Assembly: GCF_002237445.1 (NCBI RefSeq)
Contig: NZ_CP022527.1
Coordinates: 2,108,001 to 2,172,000, forward strand
DNA: 64,000 bases
Origin: Neisseria sp. KEM232
Lineage (GTDB): Bacteria > Pseudomonadota > Gammaproteobacteria > Burkholderiales > Neisseriaceae
Direction of reading: 5' to 3'
Below the pieces are notes generated by a model. It ran no database searches. It saw only the letters and a list, made by a program, of their open reading frames with translations, and was not told the origin of the DNA. Both the position numbers and the translations under genes were made by a program. This document shows, piece after piece, positions 1-8,768 of this stretch. How positions within the stretch are numbered: the stretch's first letter is position 1; every line of letters begins with the position of its first letter.

Positions 1-890
1 ATGTCTACCGGCAGGCGGCTGTGTTCTTCGATTTGCGTCGGGCGGTGGTCGAGGAGGATGACGGGCAGGGCGGTATTTTGGCCGGACAACAGTTTGCGGG
101 TGCTTGGGCGGCGTTTGTCGAGGTCGTCGTTGCGGCCGACGATTAAGAGGCTGTTTTTCTCGACGGCGCGGTTGGCCAACACTTGGATGCCCGCTTTTTC
201 CAGTTCTTCGTACACTTCGCGCTCGTCGCCGAGGAAGTCGTGGTTGCCGAGGGTGGCGTAGACGCCGAGCGGGGCAGCGAGTTTGGCCAGGTGCGGGCGC
301 ATATTTTCGCGGCGGTAGGCTTGTACGTTGTCGTCCATCAGATCGCCCGGCAGCAGGATGAGGTCGGGCTTTTCCTTGTTCATGATGTCGGCGAGGCGGT
401 CGAGCTGGCGGCCGCCGAAGAGGATGCCCAGGTGGGTGTCGCTGGCCATGCCGATACGCAGCGGTTTGGCGAGTTTTTTGTTGATAACGATTTTTTGATG
501 GCGGACGACGGGGGTGTAGGCGTTGTAGAGGCCGAAGGCGAACAGGGCGAGGACGGCCAGCGGTGCGAACAGGCGCAGGGCGCGGGCAAGGCGGGCTTCG
601 GGCAGCAGGCGGCGCAGCAGCAAATGGAGCAGGAAGGTGGCGAGGGCGGCATACATCACGAAAAGCAGCAGCACCATCCAGAATGCCATGGCTCGGAAGA
701 TGAAATGACCCAGTTGCAGCAGAAGGCCGGCAAGGAGGCCGTCTGAAACGAAAAAGGCCAGCACCATCAGCCAAATGCGGCCGCGCCGCGCCAGAAACGG
801 GGCGAGCAGCCATTGCAGCGAACGCCCCAGCCCGAAGGTGAAAAGTTGGAGAACGATGACGACGAGGATGAAGATTTCGGGATGGTTCAT
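1..890 (-). CDS. Membrane-anchored metallophosphoesterase (3' end outside window)
   Basis: Calcineurin-like phosphoesterase of the YkuE/YaeI type, probably hydrolysing a phosphoester at the membrane. The 296 visible residues start with about four hydrophobic segments (about residues 5-30, 40-65, 68-92, 105-125). The catalytic domain follows with the metal-binding motifs in order: SDTHLG (D151, H153), GDLMDD (D183), GNHD (N216, H217, D218) and a DH pair at 281-282. The ATG at 888-890 lacks a strong Shine-Dalgarno sequence but is the only start giving the full membrane region. The frame runs open off the left edge, so the last metal ligands are not visible. The substrate cannot be told from sequence. 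Confidence 0.85.
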   Translation of the reverse strand, partial: MNHPEIFILVVIVLQLFTFGLGRSLQWLLAPFLARRGRIWLMVLAFFVSDGLLAGLLLQLGHFIFRAMAFWMVLLLFVMYAALATFLLHLLLRRLLPEARLARALRLFAPLAVLALFAFGLYNAYTPVVRHQKIVINKKLAKPLRIGMASDTHLGILFGGRQLDRLADIMNKEKPDLILLPGDLMDDNVQAYRRENMRPHLAKLAAPLGVYATLGNHDFLGDEREVYEELEKAGIQVLANRAVEKNSLLIVGRNDDLDKRRPSTRKLLSGQNTALPVILLDHRPTQIEEHSRLPVD

Positions 891-1064
891 GGGCGGTTTC
901 GGTTTGTGCGGCGGGGGGGTAACTTCGTTGGGCTTCGTTTTCAGACGGCCTGATAACGGGAGATACCGTTTTTGTCTGCGCTCCTGTGGGGCATAAACGC
1001 GGATATGGCGTCGGCGGGGCGGATTTGCTTTCAGACGGCCTGTCCTTCATATGATGGTGCGACC

Positions 1065-2573
1065 TCACTGCGCCTGTGCGGCTGAGGCGCTTTGTTCGGG
1101 CGGGGCGGCGTTTGCGGCCGCTTCTTTCGTTTTGTCTTTGCTTTGAACCTGCGGTTCGGGAATCGGTTCGGCGGCGGGGGCGGGCAGGGCGAGGTCTTGC
1201 AGCAGGTGGCGGTATTCCTGCGAGTGGGCGAGCAGGGCGCGGCCGGCTTCTTTGAGGTTGTTCACGTCGTGGGCGGGCAGGTAGAAGCTGGTGGGAATGT
1301 TGAGGACGTTGCGGCGCAGCGCGGAGTCGGGCAGGTCGCGCAGGTTGAGGCTGACGAAATACATGTCCACCGATTTGCCGGTGTTTTTGCCGCTTTTGAC
1401 GTCGGCGTTCCATTGGTCGACGAAGGCGCGGAAGCGGCGCAGGGTTTCCTGCGAGTAGCGGTCGATGGGGATGTCGACGATGGCCTGGGTGACGGCGCGC
1501 AGGCCGGGCACGTTGGCGGAGGCGTCGATTTCGTTGGCGGGGTCGTTTTGCGCGTTGACGTTGATGATGACGATTTTGTTCAGGCGGCGGCTGCCGATGA
1601 GGGAATAGAGGGTGTTGCCGTAGAGTTCGTTGATGTCTAAAAGGCTGCGCAGGCCGAGGTTGTCGGTGAGGCCGCCGTCGAGCAGGTGGATGTAGGGGCG
1701 TTTTTTGCTGTCTTGGTAGGTGACGACGTTCTGCACCAGCATTTCGAGGCGGGTTTTCTGTTGCAGTTTGTCTTCACCGCCTTCGCCGCTGACGGCTTCG
1801 ATAACGCGTTCGGGCAGGCGGTAGCCGCAGTTGCCGCCGTTGTTGTTGAGGGTGAGCGGGGAGAAGACGAGGGGCACGGCGCTGGATGCGGCAACGGCGC
1901 GGGCGACCGGCAGGTCGGAGAGGTTGAGGCACATCGCGTCGAAATATTCCTGCGTGAATTCGAAGCGGTTGCCCACCGACATGTCGGTGGCGGTGATGAC
2001 GGCGAACGGGCCTTTGCGCCGCGCGGCCAAATCGCCGAAGGTGGTGTTTTTGAACAGGGTGCTTTCAAACTGTTCCTGCAACAGGTCGCCGCGCCCGAAT
2101 TCCGGCGAGGTGAGGCGCGGCAGGTTGGCGAAGGAGAAAAATTGTTTGGAAACCTGGCGCTGGAAGTTCTGTTTCAGGAAGCGGCGCTCGAAGGCGGGCA
2201 CGGTGTCCTTGCCGTGCAGCGAGAAATAGGCCGCCAATACCGAGCCGCCGGAGACGCCGTAAACGACGTCGACGGCTTCGAGCATGGTCTGCCGTTTGCC
2301 GCTGCCGTAGATTTCCTGTTTGTCCAGCTCTTCGAGCACGCCGTAGCCCAGCGCCGCCGCGCGCGTGCCGCCGCCGGAAAACATCAGCACCACCAACATG
2401 TCGTCGCCGGCAATGGTTTTCTGATAGGCGGTTTCCAGCCGGTAGCCGCTGTTGCGGTCGATACGGCCGATGGTTTCGACTGGGCGGTATTGGAATTTGG
2501 CGCAGGCCGAAAGGGCGAGCAGCGCGGCCAGCAGCAGCGGGGCTTTGAGGCCGTCTGAAAAACGTCTGTTCAT
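1065..2573 (-). CDS. Patatin-like phospholipase lipoprotein
   Basis: Predicted lipid acyl hydrolase of the patatin family, anchored in the cell envelope. The signal peptide ends in lipobox LSAC with C24 as the lipidated cysteine. The patatin core has the oxyanion glycine loop GGGTR (67-71), nucleophile elbow GVSGG (S108) and DGG of the Ser-Asp dyad (D299). The C-terminal tail after about residue 465 is rich in Ala, Pro, Glu and Lys, probably disordered. The ATG is preceded by AGGGAAA at good spacing, and a DUS falls in the first codons (FSDGLK). It stands alone. Family members range from phospholipase A to wax ester hydrolase, so the substrate is open. Confidence 0.88.
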   Translation of the reverse strand: MNRRFSDGLKAPLLLAALLALSACAKFQYRPVETIGRIDRNSGYRLETAYQKTIAGDDMLVVLMFSGGGTRAAALGYGVLEELDKQEIYGSGKRQTMLEAVDVVYGVSGGSVLAAYFSLHGKDTVPAFERRFLKQNFQRQVSKQFFSFANLPRLTSPEFGRGDLLQEQFESTLFKNTTFGDLAARRKGPFAVITATDMSVGNRFEFTQEYFDAMCLNLSDLPVARAVAASSAVPLVFSPLTLNNNGGNCGYRLPERVIEAVSGEGGEDKLQQKTRLEMLVQNVVTYQDSKKRPYIHLLDGGLTDNLGLRSLLDINELYGNTLYSLIGSRRLNKIVIINVNAQNDPANEIDASANVPGLRAVTQAIVDIPIDRYSQETLRRFRAFVDQWNADVKSGKNTGKSVDMYFVSLNLRDLPDSALRRNVLNIPTSFYLPAHDVNNLKEAGRALLAHSQEYRHLLQDLALPAPAAEPIPEPQVQSKDKTKEAAANAAPPEQSASAAQAQ

Positions 2574-2689
2574 TTTGGTTTCCCTAAAACCCGTTCCGCC
2601 GCACGTTTGCGGGCAGGCGGATTCCTAATATATGAAAAGCTTTCAGACGGCCTGTGCTGCAAAGGGCCGTCTGAAAGCGGCGGGGCTTT

Positions 2690-3295
2690 TTATTGCGCCT
2701 TTTCGCCGATTTTCCCTTCCCTGCCCGCCAGCAGGTTTCGGATATTGCTTTTGTGGCGCCAGAGCACCAAAACGGCAATGGCGGCGGTTGCCGCCGTCCA
2801 CGACGGATAAGGCATGAACAGCAAGGCCGCCACCGGGCTGAACAGCGTGGCCGCCAGCGCCGCCAGCGAGGAGACGCGGAAGCCGAAGGCCACAACCAGC
2901 CACACCGCCGCGCACACCAAAGCCGTCGGCCACGACAGCGCCAGCAGCACGCCCAGCGCCGTTGCCACGCCTTTGCCACCCTTAAAGCCGAAAAACAGCG
3001 GCCACATATGGCCGATCAGCGCTGCCAGAGCCGAGAGCGCGATGGTCGGCGTGGACAGCGCGAGCGGCACCCACAGCGCCTTGGCCAGCAGCACCGCCGC
3101 CGTGCCTTTGAGCGCGTCGCCCAATAAAGTGAGCGCGGCGGCCTTTTTCCTGCCGCTGCGCAAAACGTTGGTCGCGCCCGGATTGCCCGAGCCGTAGGTG
3201 CGCGGATCGTCCATGCCCGAGAGCTTCGACACAATCACCGCAAACGACAGCGAGCCGATCAGATAAGCCGCCGCCACAACCAAGAAATCAAACAT
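2690..3295 (-). CDS. plsY: Glycerol-3-phosphate acyltransferase PlsY
   Basis: Integral membrane enzyme that transfers the acyl group of acyl-phosphate to glycerol-3-phosphate, the first step of phospholipid synthesis. The 201-residue product matches the usual length and has several membrane helices. Family motifs are present: SGNPGATN near residues 37-44 and a glycine-rich GFKGGKGVAT near 90-100. I chose the internal ATG at 3293-3295, giving the start MFDFLVVAAAYLIG typical of the family, not an upstream ATG eleven codons earlier. It is divergent from folB with about 60 bp between the two starts. Confidence 0.95.
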   Translation of the reverse strand: MFDFLVVAAAYLIGSLSFAVIVSKLSGMDDPRTYGSGNPGATNVLRSGRKKAAALTLLGDALKGTAAVLLAKALWVPLALSTPTIALSALAALIGHMWPLFFGFKGGKGVATALGVLLALSWPTALVCAAVWLVVAFGFRVSSLAALAATLFSPVAALLFMPYPSWTAATAAIAVLVLWRHKSNIRNLLAGREGKIGEKAQ

Positions 3296-3354
3296 GGTTT
3301 GTCCGTATTGTTTTAAAATCCGCGGCATTCTATCCGAAAACGGAGTGCGGCAAA

Positions 3355-3705
3355 ATGGACAAAATCTTCCTCCGCGGCATGAAGGCCGATACCCTGATCG
3401 GCGTGTACGACTGGGAGCGCAGGCAGCCGCAAACGCTCGTTATCGATCTCGACATCGGCCTGCCCCCGCGCGGCGGCAGCGACGACATCGCCGACACAGT
3501 GCACTACGGCGAAGTGTGCGAAGCGGTGCGCGAAAGCCTGCACGGGCAGCAGTTTTTCCTGATCGAAACGCTGGCGGAACACATCACCGATCTGGTGCTC
3601 TCCGACTTTCCCGCCGTGTGGGTGAGGGTGCGGCTGGTCAAGCCCGGCATCCTGCCCGACGTGCACGAAGTCGGCGTGGAAATTGAGCGGGAAAAGGCCG
3701 TCTGA
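3355..3705 (+). CDS. folB: Dihydroneopterin aldolase
   Basis: Cytosolic folate pathway enzyme that cleaves 7,8-dihydroneopterin to 6-hydroxymethyl-dihydropterin and glycolaldehyde. The 116-residue size is typical. The N-terminal stretch IFLRGMKADTLIGVYDWER is characteristic, and a glutamate in the FLIETLAEHI region corresponds to the pterin-binding segment. The stop codon belongs to a DUS (GCC GTC TGA), so the protein ends in Ala-Val. Another folate gene, folP, lies 30 kb away in this window, so the pathway is not clustered. Confidence 0.93.
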   Translation: MDKIFLRGMKADTLIGVYDWERRQPQTLVIDLDIGLPPRGGSDDIADTVHYGEVCEAVRESLHGQQFFLIETLAEHITDLVLSDFPAVWVRVRLVKPGILPDVHEVGVEIEREKAV

Positions 3706-3713
3706 AAAACGCA

Positions 3714-3754
3714 AGGCCGTCTGCACGGGCGGCAATGCCCGTTTCAGACGGCCT
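3714..3754. terminator. DUS inverted-repeat terminator after folB
   Basis: Two facing DUS cores enclose a CGGGC/GCCCG stem and a short loop. The usual neisserial form of a factor-independent terminator. Confidence 0.7.
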
Positions 3755-3861
3755 CTTTACGCAGCGATACGGGAAACTGCCTGAATTTCAGGCAGTTTTA
3801 TTCGATAACTGTTGTTTTTTGCGTTTTTTGCCGGGAAAAAACGATTTTCCCCGTTTATTGC

Positions 3862-3890
3862 TTGACTACATTGCTTAACATAGGTAAAAA
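3862..3890 (+). promoter_or_regulatory. Candidate sigma70 promoter of the cold-shock gene
   Basis: TTGACT (-35) and TAAAAA (-10) are separated by 17 bp. This leaves a leader of about 100 nt before the ATG at 4000; long leaders are typical of cold-shock mRNAs. Confidence 0.45.
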
Positions 3891-3999
3891 GACGGTTAAG
3901 CCCGACTCGGACAATTACTCTAAAACGGAAAATGCGTCTTACGGTAATACCCCGTCCGGCTTGGTTTTATCAATTTTTCAATATAGAAAGTAGTAATTT

Positions 4000-4203
4000 A
4001 TGGCAACCGGTACTGTTAAATGGTTTAACGATGCAAAAGGTTTTGGTTTCATCACCCCCGACGAAGGCGGCGACGATCTGTTCGCACATTTCTCCGCCAT
4101 CAATATGGAAGGCTTCAAAACCCTGAAAGAGGGTCAGAAAGTTTCCTTTGATGTAACCAGCGGTCCCAAAGGCCTGCAAGCCGCCAATATCCAGGCAGCC
4201 TGA
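4000..4203 (+). CDS. cspA: Cold-shock protein, CspA family
   Basis: Small cytosolic single-strand RNA/DNA-binding protein of 67 residues, the normal length for one cold-shock domain. Both RNA-binding motifs are present: KGFGFI (RNP1, about residues 13-18) and DLFAHF (RNP2, about 27-32). It opens with the family-typical MATGTVKWFNDAKGFG. A leader of roughly 100-250 nt lies upstream and a hairpin follows at 4238-4271, so it is probably transcribed alone or reads weakly into the small gene at 4321. A chaperone or housekeeping role is as likely as cold induction. Confidence 0.95.
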   Translation: MATGTVKWFNDAKGFGFITPDEGGDDLFAHFSAINMEGFKTLKEGQKVSFDVTSGPKGLQAANIQAA

Positions 4204-4237
4204 GCATCAGTATCCGATTGGCCGGTTTGTCCGGTTT

Positions 4238-4271
4238 CAAACGCTATGGCGGGTTTCATACCCGCCGTTTG
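4238..4271 (+). terminator. Hairpin terminator after the cold-shock gene
   Basis: CAAAC / GTTTG and GGCGGGT / ACCCGCC arms enclose a five-base loop, followed by a T-rich stretch. It contains no DUS, unlike most terminators here. Confidence 0.65.
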
Positions 4272-4320
4272 TTTATCTGTAAGATTTGTTTATCCGTAAG
4301 AAAAGAAAAAAGGGAAAACC

Positions 4321-4527
4321 ATGTCCGATTTCGAACAGGCGAAACGCCAGCTTGCCGAGATGATCGATTATCTGCGCAAAAACCAGTCGGCCGACTGCGC
4401 CGAAGCCGAAAAAGAAGACGAAGAACTGATACGCCTGACTTTGCAGCAGCGCATCCTGACCCCGACCGACGCCGTTACCATCGGCCGTATCGATCGGTAT
4501 TACAAGAAGTTTTTCGACGGGCGCTGA
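4321..4527 (+). CDS. Small conserved-looking hypothetical protein
   Basis: 68 residues, acidic in the middle (EAEKEDEE) and largely helical by composition, with a basic end RIDRYYKKFFDGR. I recognise no domain. The ATG follows an A/G-rich stretch (AAAAAGGGAAAACC) that is a plausible ribosome binding site. Codon use matches neighbouring core genes and the stop is followed at once by a DUS hairpin, both favouring a real gene. No signal peptide or membrane segment is visible. Confidence 0.7.
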   Translation: MSDFEQAKRQLAEMIDYLRKNQSADCAEAEKEDEELIRLTLQQRILTPTDAVTIGRIDRYYKKFFDGR

Positions 4528-4540
4528 ACGCTTCCGAGCC

Positions 4541-4595
4541 AAGAGGCCGTCTGAAAACCCGCCGCCGCCGCGCAGCCGTTTTCAGACGGCCTCTT
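4541..4595. terminator. DUS inverted-repeat terminator
   Basis: Two DUS in opposite orientation with 18-bp complementary arms and a GC-rich loop, between the small gene and the nqr leader. Confidence 0.7.
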
Positions 4596-4670
4596 CATGG
4601 AATCTGCTGTAAAAAGCAGCAGCGCTATGGCAAAAAAAAGGCGCTTCCTGTAAAATCGGCGGGCTTATAT

Positions 4671-4687
4671 TGTAAACAATCTTTACA
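4671..4687. promoter_or_regulatory. Inverted repeat in the nqr leader
   Basis: TGTAAA and TTTACA flank CAATC, about 105 bp before nqrA. The size and symmetry suit a repressor or activator site, but no regulator could be assigned. Confidence 0.3.
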
Positions 4688-4791
4688 TTACGTCTGTTTT
4701 CAGGCGGAAAAACAAAGCCATAAGAATGCCGCCAACCCGAATAGTCGGCGGCTGCTGTATTTTTTAAACCTACCAAAAGTAATGCAGACCT

Positions 4792-6135
4792 ATGATCAGA
4801 ATCAAAAAAGGCTTGGATCTGCCCATTGCGGGCAGGCCGGAACAAACCGTCTTTGACGGTGCTGCCATTACCGAAATCGCGTTGCTTGGCGAAGAATATG
4901 CCGGTATGCGCCCCTCGATGAAAGTCAAAGAGGGCGATGCCGTCAAAAAAGGCCAAGTATTGTTTGAAGACAAGAAAAATCCGGGTGTGGTGTTCACCGC
5001 GCCGGCGGCGGGCGTGGTGTCCGCTATCAACCGTGGCGAAAAGCGCGTGTTTCAGTCGGTGGTTATCCGGCTTGAGGGCGACGGCGAAATCGAGTTCGAC
5101 CGCTATGCGCCCGAAGAGCTGGCCAAGCTCGATGGCGACGCGGTGCGCCGCAATCTGATTCAGTCGGGCTTGTGGACGGCTTTCCGTACCCGCCCGTTCA
5201 GCAAAATTCCCGCTGTTGATGCCGCTCCGGCTTCGATTTTCGTCAACGCGATGGATACCAATCCGCTCGCGGCCGATCCCGTCGTTATCATCAAAGAGCA
5301 CGCCGAAGATTTCAAACGCGGCCTGCTGGTGTTGAGCCGCCTTACCGAGCGCACGGTGAATGTGTGCAAGGCGGCAGGCGCGGATGTGCCGTCTGAAAAC
5401 GCGGCCAATATCGCCGTGCACGAATTTTCCGGCCCCCATCCGGCGGGCTTGAGCGGTACGCACATTCACTTTATCGACCCGGTCGGCCTGAATAAAACCG
5501 TGTGGACCATCGGTTATCAAGACGTGATTGCCATTGGTCAGCTGTTTGCCACGGGCCGTCTGAACAACAGCCGTGTGGTGGCTTTGGGCGGCTCGCAGGT
5601 GAAGAAACCGCGTTTGCTCCGCACGCTCTTGGGCGCGAAAGTGTCCGAATTGTGCGCGGGCGAGCTGGAAGAGGGCGACAACCGTGTGATTTCCGGCTCG
5701 GTGTTAAACGGCGCGGTTGCGGCCGGCGCACACGATTATCTCGGCCGCTACCACAACCAGATTTCGGTTATCGAAGAGGGACGCAACAAGGAATTTATGG
5801 GCTGGATTGCGCCGCAACCCGACAAATATTCCATCACGCGCACCACGCTCGGCCATTTCCTGAAAAGCAAGCTGTTCAAATTCGACACCGCGCAAAACGG
5901 CGGCGACCGCGCGATGGTGCCCATCGGCACTTACGAGCGCGTGATGCCGCTCGACATTCTGCCCACGCTGCTGCTGCGCGATTTGATTGTCGGCGACAGC
6001 GACAGCGCGCAGGCTTTGGGCTGCCTGGAGCTTGACGAAGAAGATTTGGCTTTGTGCAGCTTCGTGTGCCCGGGCAAATACGAATACGGCGCGTTGCTGC
6101 GTAAGGTGCTGGAAACCATCGAGAAGGAAGGCTGA
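4792..6135 (+). CDS. nqrA: Na+-translocating NADH:quinone oxidoreductase subunit A
   Basis: Peripheral cytoplasmic subunit of the Na+-NQR complex, associated with NqrB near the quinone site. The 447 residues fit the family and the start MIRIKKGLDLPIAGRP is diagnostic. It has a biotinyl/lipoyl-like fold near the N terminus (KVKEGDAVKKGQVLFEDKK) and carries no redox cofactor. First gene of a tight six-gene operon; nqrB starts 2 bp after its stop. An intragenic DUS codes for part of the PSENA segment near residue 202. Confidence 0.97.
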   Translation: MIRIKKGLDLPIAGRPEQTVFDGAAITEIALLGEEYAGMRPSMKVKEGDAVKKGQVLFEDKKNPGVVFTAPAAGVVSAINRGEKRVFQSVVIRLEGDGEIEFDRYAPEELAKLDGDAVRRNLIQSGLWTAFRTRPFSKIPAVDAAPASIFVNAMDTNPLAADPVVIIKEHAEDFKRGLLVLSRLTERTVNVCKAAGADVPSENAANIAVHEFSGPHPAGLSGTHIHFIDPVGLNKTVWTIGYQDVIAIGQLFATGRLNNSRVVALGGSQVKKPRLLRTLLGAKVSELCAGELEEGDNRVISGSVLNGAVAAGAHDYLGRYHNQISVIEEGRNKEFMGWIAPQPDKYSITRTTLGHFLKSKLFKFDTAQNGGDRAMVPIGTYERVMPLDILPTLLLRDLIVGDSDSAQALGCLELDEEDLALCSFVCPGKYEYGALLRKVLETIEKEG

Positions 6136-6137
6136 AC

Positions 6138-7370
6138 ATGGGCTTGAAACATTTTTTGGAAAAAATCGAACCCCAGTTTCTTCCCGGGGGCAAACACGAA
6201 CGCTGGTACGCGCTTTATGAAGCCGTTGCCACGATTTTCTACACATCGGGTGCGGTAACGCGCAAAGCGGCACACGTCCGCGACGCGCTCGACTCCAAAC
6301 GCATGATGATTTTGGTGTGGCTGGCTTTGTTCCCCGCCATGTTCTTCGGTATGTACAACGTCGGCGCGCAGGCATTCGGCGCGCTGACGCCTGATTTGCT
6401 GCAACAAAGCATCGCCGATGACTGGCATTACGCCCTTGCCAACGCTTTGGACATCAATATGTCGTCTGAAGCGGGCGTGTTGGGCAAAATGCTGTTCGGC
6501 GCGATTTACTTCCTGCCGATTTATGCGACCGTATTTGCCGTCGGCGGTTTCTGGGAAGTTTTGTTCGCCACCGTGCGTAAACACGAAATCAACGAAGGTT
6601 TCTTCGTTACTTCGATTTTGTTCGCCTTAATTGTTCCGCCTACGCTGCCGCTGTGGCAGGCCGCCTTGGGTATTACCTTCGGCGTGGTGGTTGCGAAAGA
6701 GGTATTCGGCGGTACGGGTAAAAACTTTATGAACCCCGCGCTGGCAGGCCGTGCCTTCTTGTTCTTCGCTTATCCCGCCAATATTACCGGCGACACCGTT
6801 TGGACAGCGGTTGACGGCTATTCCGGCGCAACTGCGCTGGCGCAATGGGCGGCAAATGGTTCAGAAGGCCTGAAAAATGCCGTTACCAATCAACCCATCA
6901 CTTGGATGGATGCGTTTATCGGTAACTTGCCCGGTTCTATCGGCGAAGTATCCACTTTGGCGCTTTTAATCGGCGGCGCGTTTATCGTGTTTGCCCGCAT
7001 CGCTTCTTGGCGCATTATTGCCGGTGTGATGATCGGTATGATTGCCATGTCTTCGCTGTTTAACGTTATCGGTTCGGACACCAATCCGATGTTCAGCATG
7101 CCTTGGTACTGGCATCTGGTCGTCGGCGGCTTCGCCATCGGTATGCTGTTTATGGCTACCGACCCCGTGTCCGCTTCCTTTACCAATGTCGGCAAATGGT
7201 GGTACGGCGCGCTAATCGGCGTGATGTGCGTGTTAATCCGCGTGGTCAATCCGGCTTACCCCGAAGGCATGATGTTGGCGATTCTGTTTGCCAACCTGTT
7301 TGCCCCGATTTTCGACTATTTCGTCGCACAAGCGAACATCAAACGCAGAAAGGCGCGCAGCAATGGCTAA
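6138..7370 (+). CDS. nqrB: Na+-NQR subunit B
   Basis: Polytopic membrane subunit that contributes to Na+ translocation and carries covalently bound FMN. The 410-residue length is typical, and many hydrophobic segments alternate with short loops. The flavinylation motif SGAT is present with the acceptor threonine at residue 232. The last codons overlap the nqrC start by 8 bp, which suggests translational coupling. Part of nqrABCDEF. Confidence 0.97.
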   Translation: MGLKHFLEKIEPQFLPGGKHERWYALYEAVATIFYTSGAVTRKAAHVRDALDSKRMMILVWLALFPAMFFGMYNVGAQAFGALTPDLLQQSIADDWHYALANALDINMSSEAGVLGKMLFGAIYFLPIYATVFAVGGFWEVLFATVRKHEINEGFFVTSILFALIVPPTLPLWQAALGITFGVVVAKEVFGGTGKNFMNPALAGRAFLFFAYPANITGDTVWTAVDGYSGATALAQWAANGSEGLKNAVTNQPITWMDAFIGNLPGSIGEVSTLALLIGGAFIVFARIASWRIIAGVMIGMIAMSSLFNVIGSDTNPMFSMPWYWHLVVGGFAIGMLFMATDPVSASFTNVGKWWYGALIGVMCVLIRVVNPAYPEGMMLAILFANLFAPIFDYFVAQANIKRRKARSNG

Positions 7371-8139
7371 GAAATTCGATAAAGACAGCTTCAGCGGCAC
7401 GCTGATTGTGGTGTTGGCGGTCAGCCTGATTTGCTCGGTCATCGTGGCGGGCGCGGTTGTCGGCTTGAAACCGGTGCAGGAAAAACAAAAGGTTCAGGAC
7501 AAGCAAAGCTACATCCTGAGCGTTGCTGGTTTGCTCGATAAAAATACCGACATCAGCAAAACCTTTGCCGACCGCATCGAACAACGCGTGGTCGATTTGG
7601 CGACCGGCGAATATGTGAAAGACGCGCCGAAAGACTTTAGCGCGCGCGTTGCCGCCAAAGACCCCGCGCAAAGCATCCAAATCAAACCCGAAGACGATTT
7701 GGCAGGCATCAAAAGCCGCGCCAAATACACCGAAGTTTATTTGGTAAAAGGCGATGACGGCAAAGTCAGCCAAATCATCCTGCCTATGCACGGCAACGGT
7801 TTGTGGTCAGTCATGTACGGCTTCGTCGCCATCCAACCTGACGGCAACACCATCAACGGCATCACCTACTACGACCAAGGCGAGACTCCGGGCTTGGGCG
7901 GCGAAATCGGCAATCCGTTGTGGCAACAGAAATTCGTCGGCAAAAAACTCTTTGACGAACAAGGCAAACTTGCCCTGCACGTCGGCAAAGGCGCAGGTTC
8001 GGATAAAGAACACGGCGTAGATGCACTCTCCGGCGCATCGCTGACTTCCAAAGGAGTACAAGGCTCGTTCGACTACTGGTTCGGCGAAAACGGCTATATC
8101 CCCTACCTGAATAAATTGAAATCAGCAGGAGCACAATAA
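7363..8139 (+). CDS. nqrC: Na+-NQR subunit C
   Basis: Subunit with one N-terminal membrane helix (about residues 12-35) and a periplasmic FMN-binding domain. The flavinylation motif reads SGASLT with the acceptor threonine at residue 228. I chose the ATG at 7363 (MAKKFDKDSFSGT) because it gives the normal 258-residue length; an upstream start would place 25 residues of out-of-frame nqrB sequence in front. It overlaps nqrB by 8 bp and nqrD by 1 bp. Flavinylation needs an ApbE transferase, which is not encoded in this window. Confidence 0.96.
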   Translation: MAKKFDKDSFSGTLIVVLAVSLICSVIVAGAVVGLKPVQEKQKVQDKQSYILSVAGLLDKNTDISKTFADRIEQRVVDLATGEYVKDAPKDFSARVAAKDPAQSIQIKPEDDLAGIKSRAKYTEVYLVKGDDGKVSQIILPMHGNGLWSVMYGFVAIQPDGNTINGITYYDQGETPGLGGEIGNPLWQQKFVGKKLFDEQGKLALHVGKGAGSDKEHGVDALSGASLTSKGVQGSFDYWFGENGYIPYLNKLKSAGAQ

Positions 8140-8765
8140 TGGCTGATATGAAACGCTTGAAACATTTAATGTTTTCACCCTTTATCGACAACAACCCGAT
8201 TGCCTTGCAGGTTTTGGGTATTTGTTCGGCGCTGGCGGTTACCACCAAACTTCAGACGGCCATCGTGATGGGTATTTCCGTCAGTTTGGTAACCGGTTTT
8301 TCCAGCTTCTTCATCTCGCTGGTGCGCAACTACATTCCAAACAGCATCCGCATCATCGTGCAGATGGCGATTGTTGCATCGCTGGTTACGCTGGTTGACC
8401 AATTGTTGCAGGCCTATGCCTATGAATTGTCCAAACAGCTTTCCGTATTCGTCGGTCTGATTATTACCAACTGTATCGTGATGGGTCGTGCCGAAGCCTT
8501 CGCCATGAAAGAGCCGCCGCTGGAAAGCTTAGTGGACGGTATTGGTCAGGGCGCGGGTTACGGTATGTTGCTGATTATCATCGCCAGCATCCGTGAATTG
8601 ATCGGTTCGGGCAAACTCTTTGGGTACACCATTTTCCAAACCGTACAGGACGGCGGCTGGTATCAAACCAACGGCCTCTTTCTGCTGGCACCGAGCGCGT
8701 TCTTCATCATCGGCTTTTTGATTTGGGGTTTGCGCACATGGAAACCCGAACAGGCGGAGAAATAA
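8139..8765 (+). CDS. nqrD: Na+-NQR subunit D
   Basis: Membrane subunit of 208 residues with about six helices, homologous to NqrE and RnfE. In the complex, NqrD and NqrE form a pseudo-symmetric pair that holds an intramembrane iron centre; the conserved cysteines sit in CSALAVTTK (C30) and TNCIVMGRAE (C112). The start overlaps the nqrC stop by one base. An intragenic DUS-like sequence lies near 8253. Confidence 0.96.
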   Translation: MADMKRLKHLMFSPFIDNNPIALQVLGICSALAVTTKLQTAIVMGISVSLVTGFSSFFISLVRNYIPNSIRIIVQMAIVASLVTLVDQLLQAYAYELSKQLSVFVGLIITNCIVMGRAEAFAMKEPPLESLVDGIGQGAGYGMLLIIIASIRELIGSGKLFGYTIFQTVQDGGWYQTNGLFLLAPSAFFIIGFLIWGLRTWKPEQAEK

Positions 8766-8768
8766 GAC

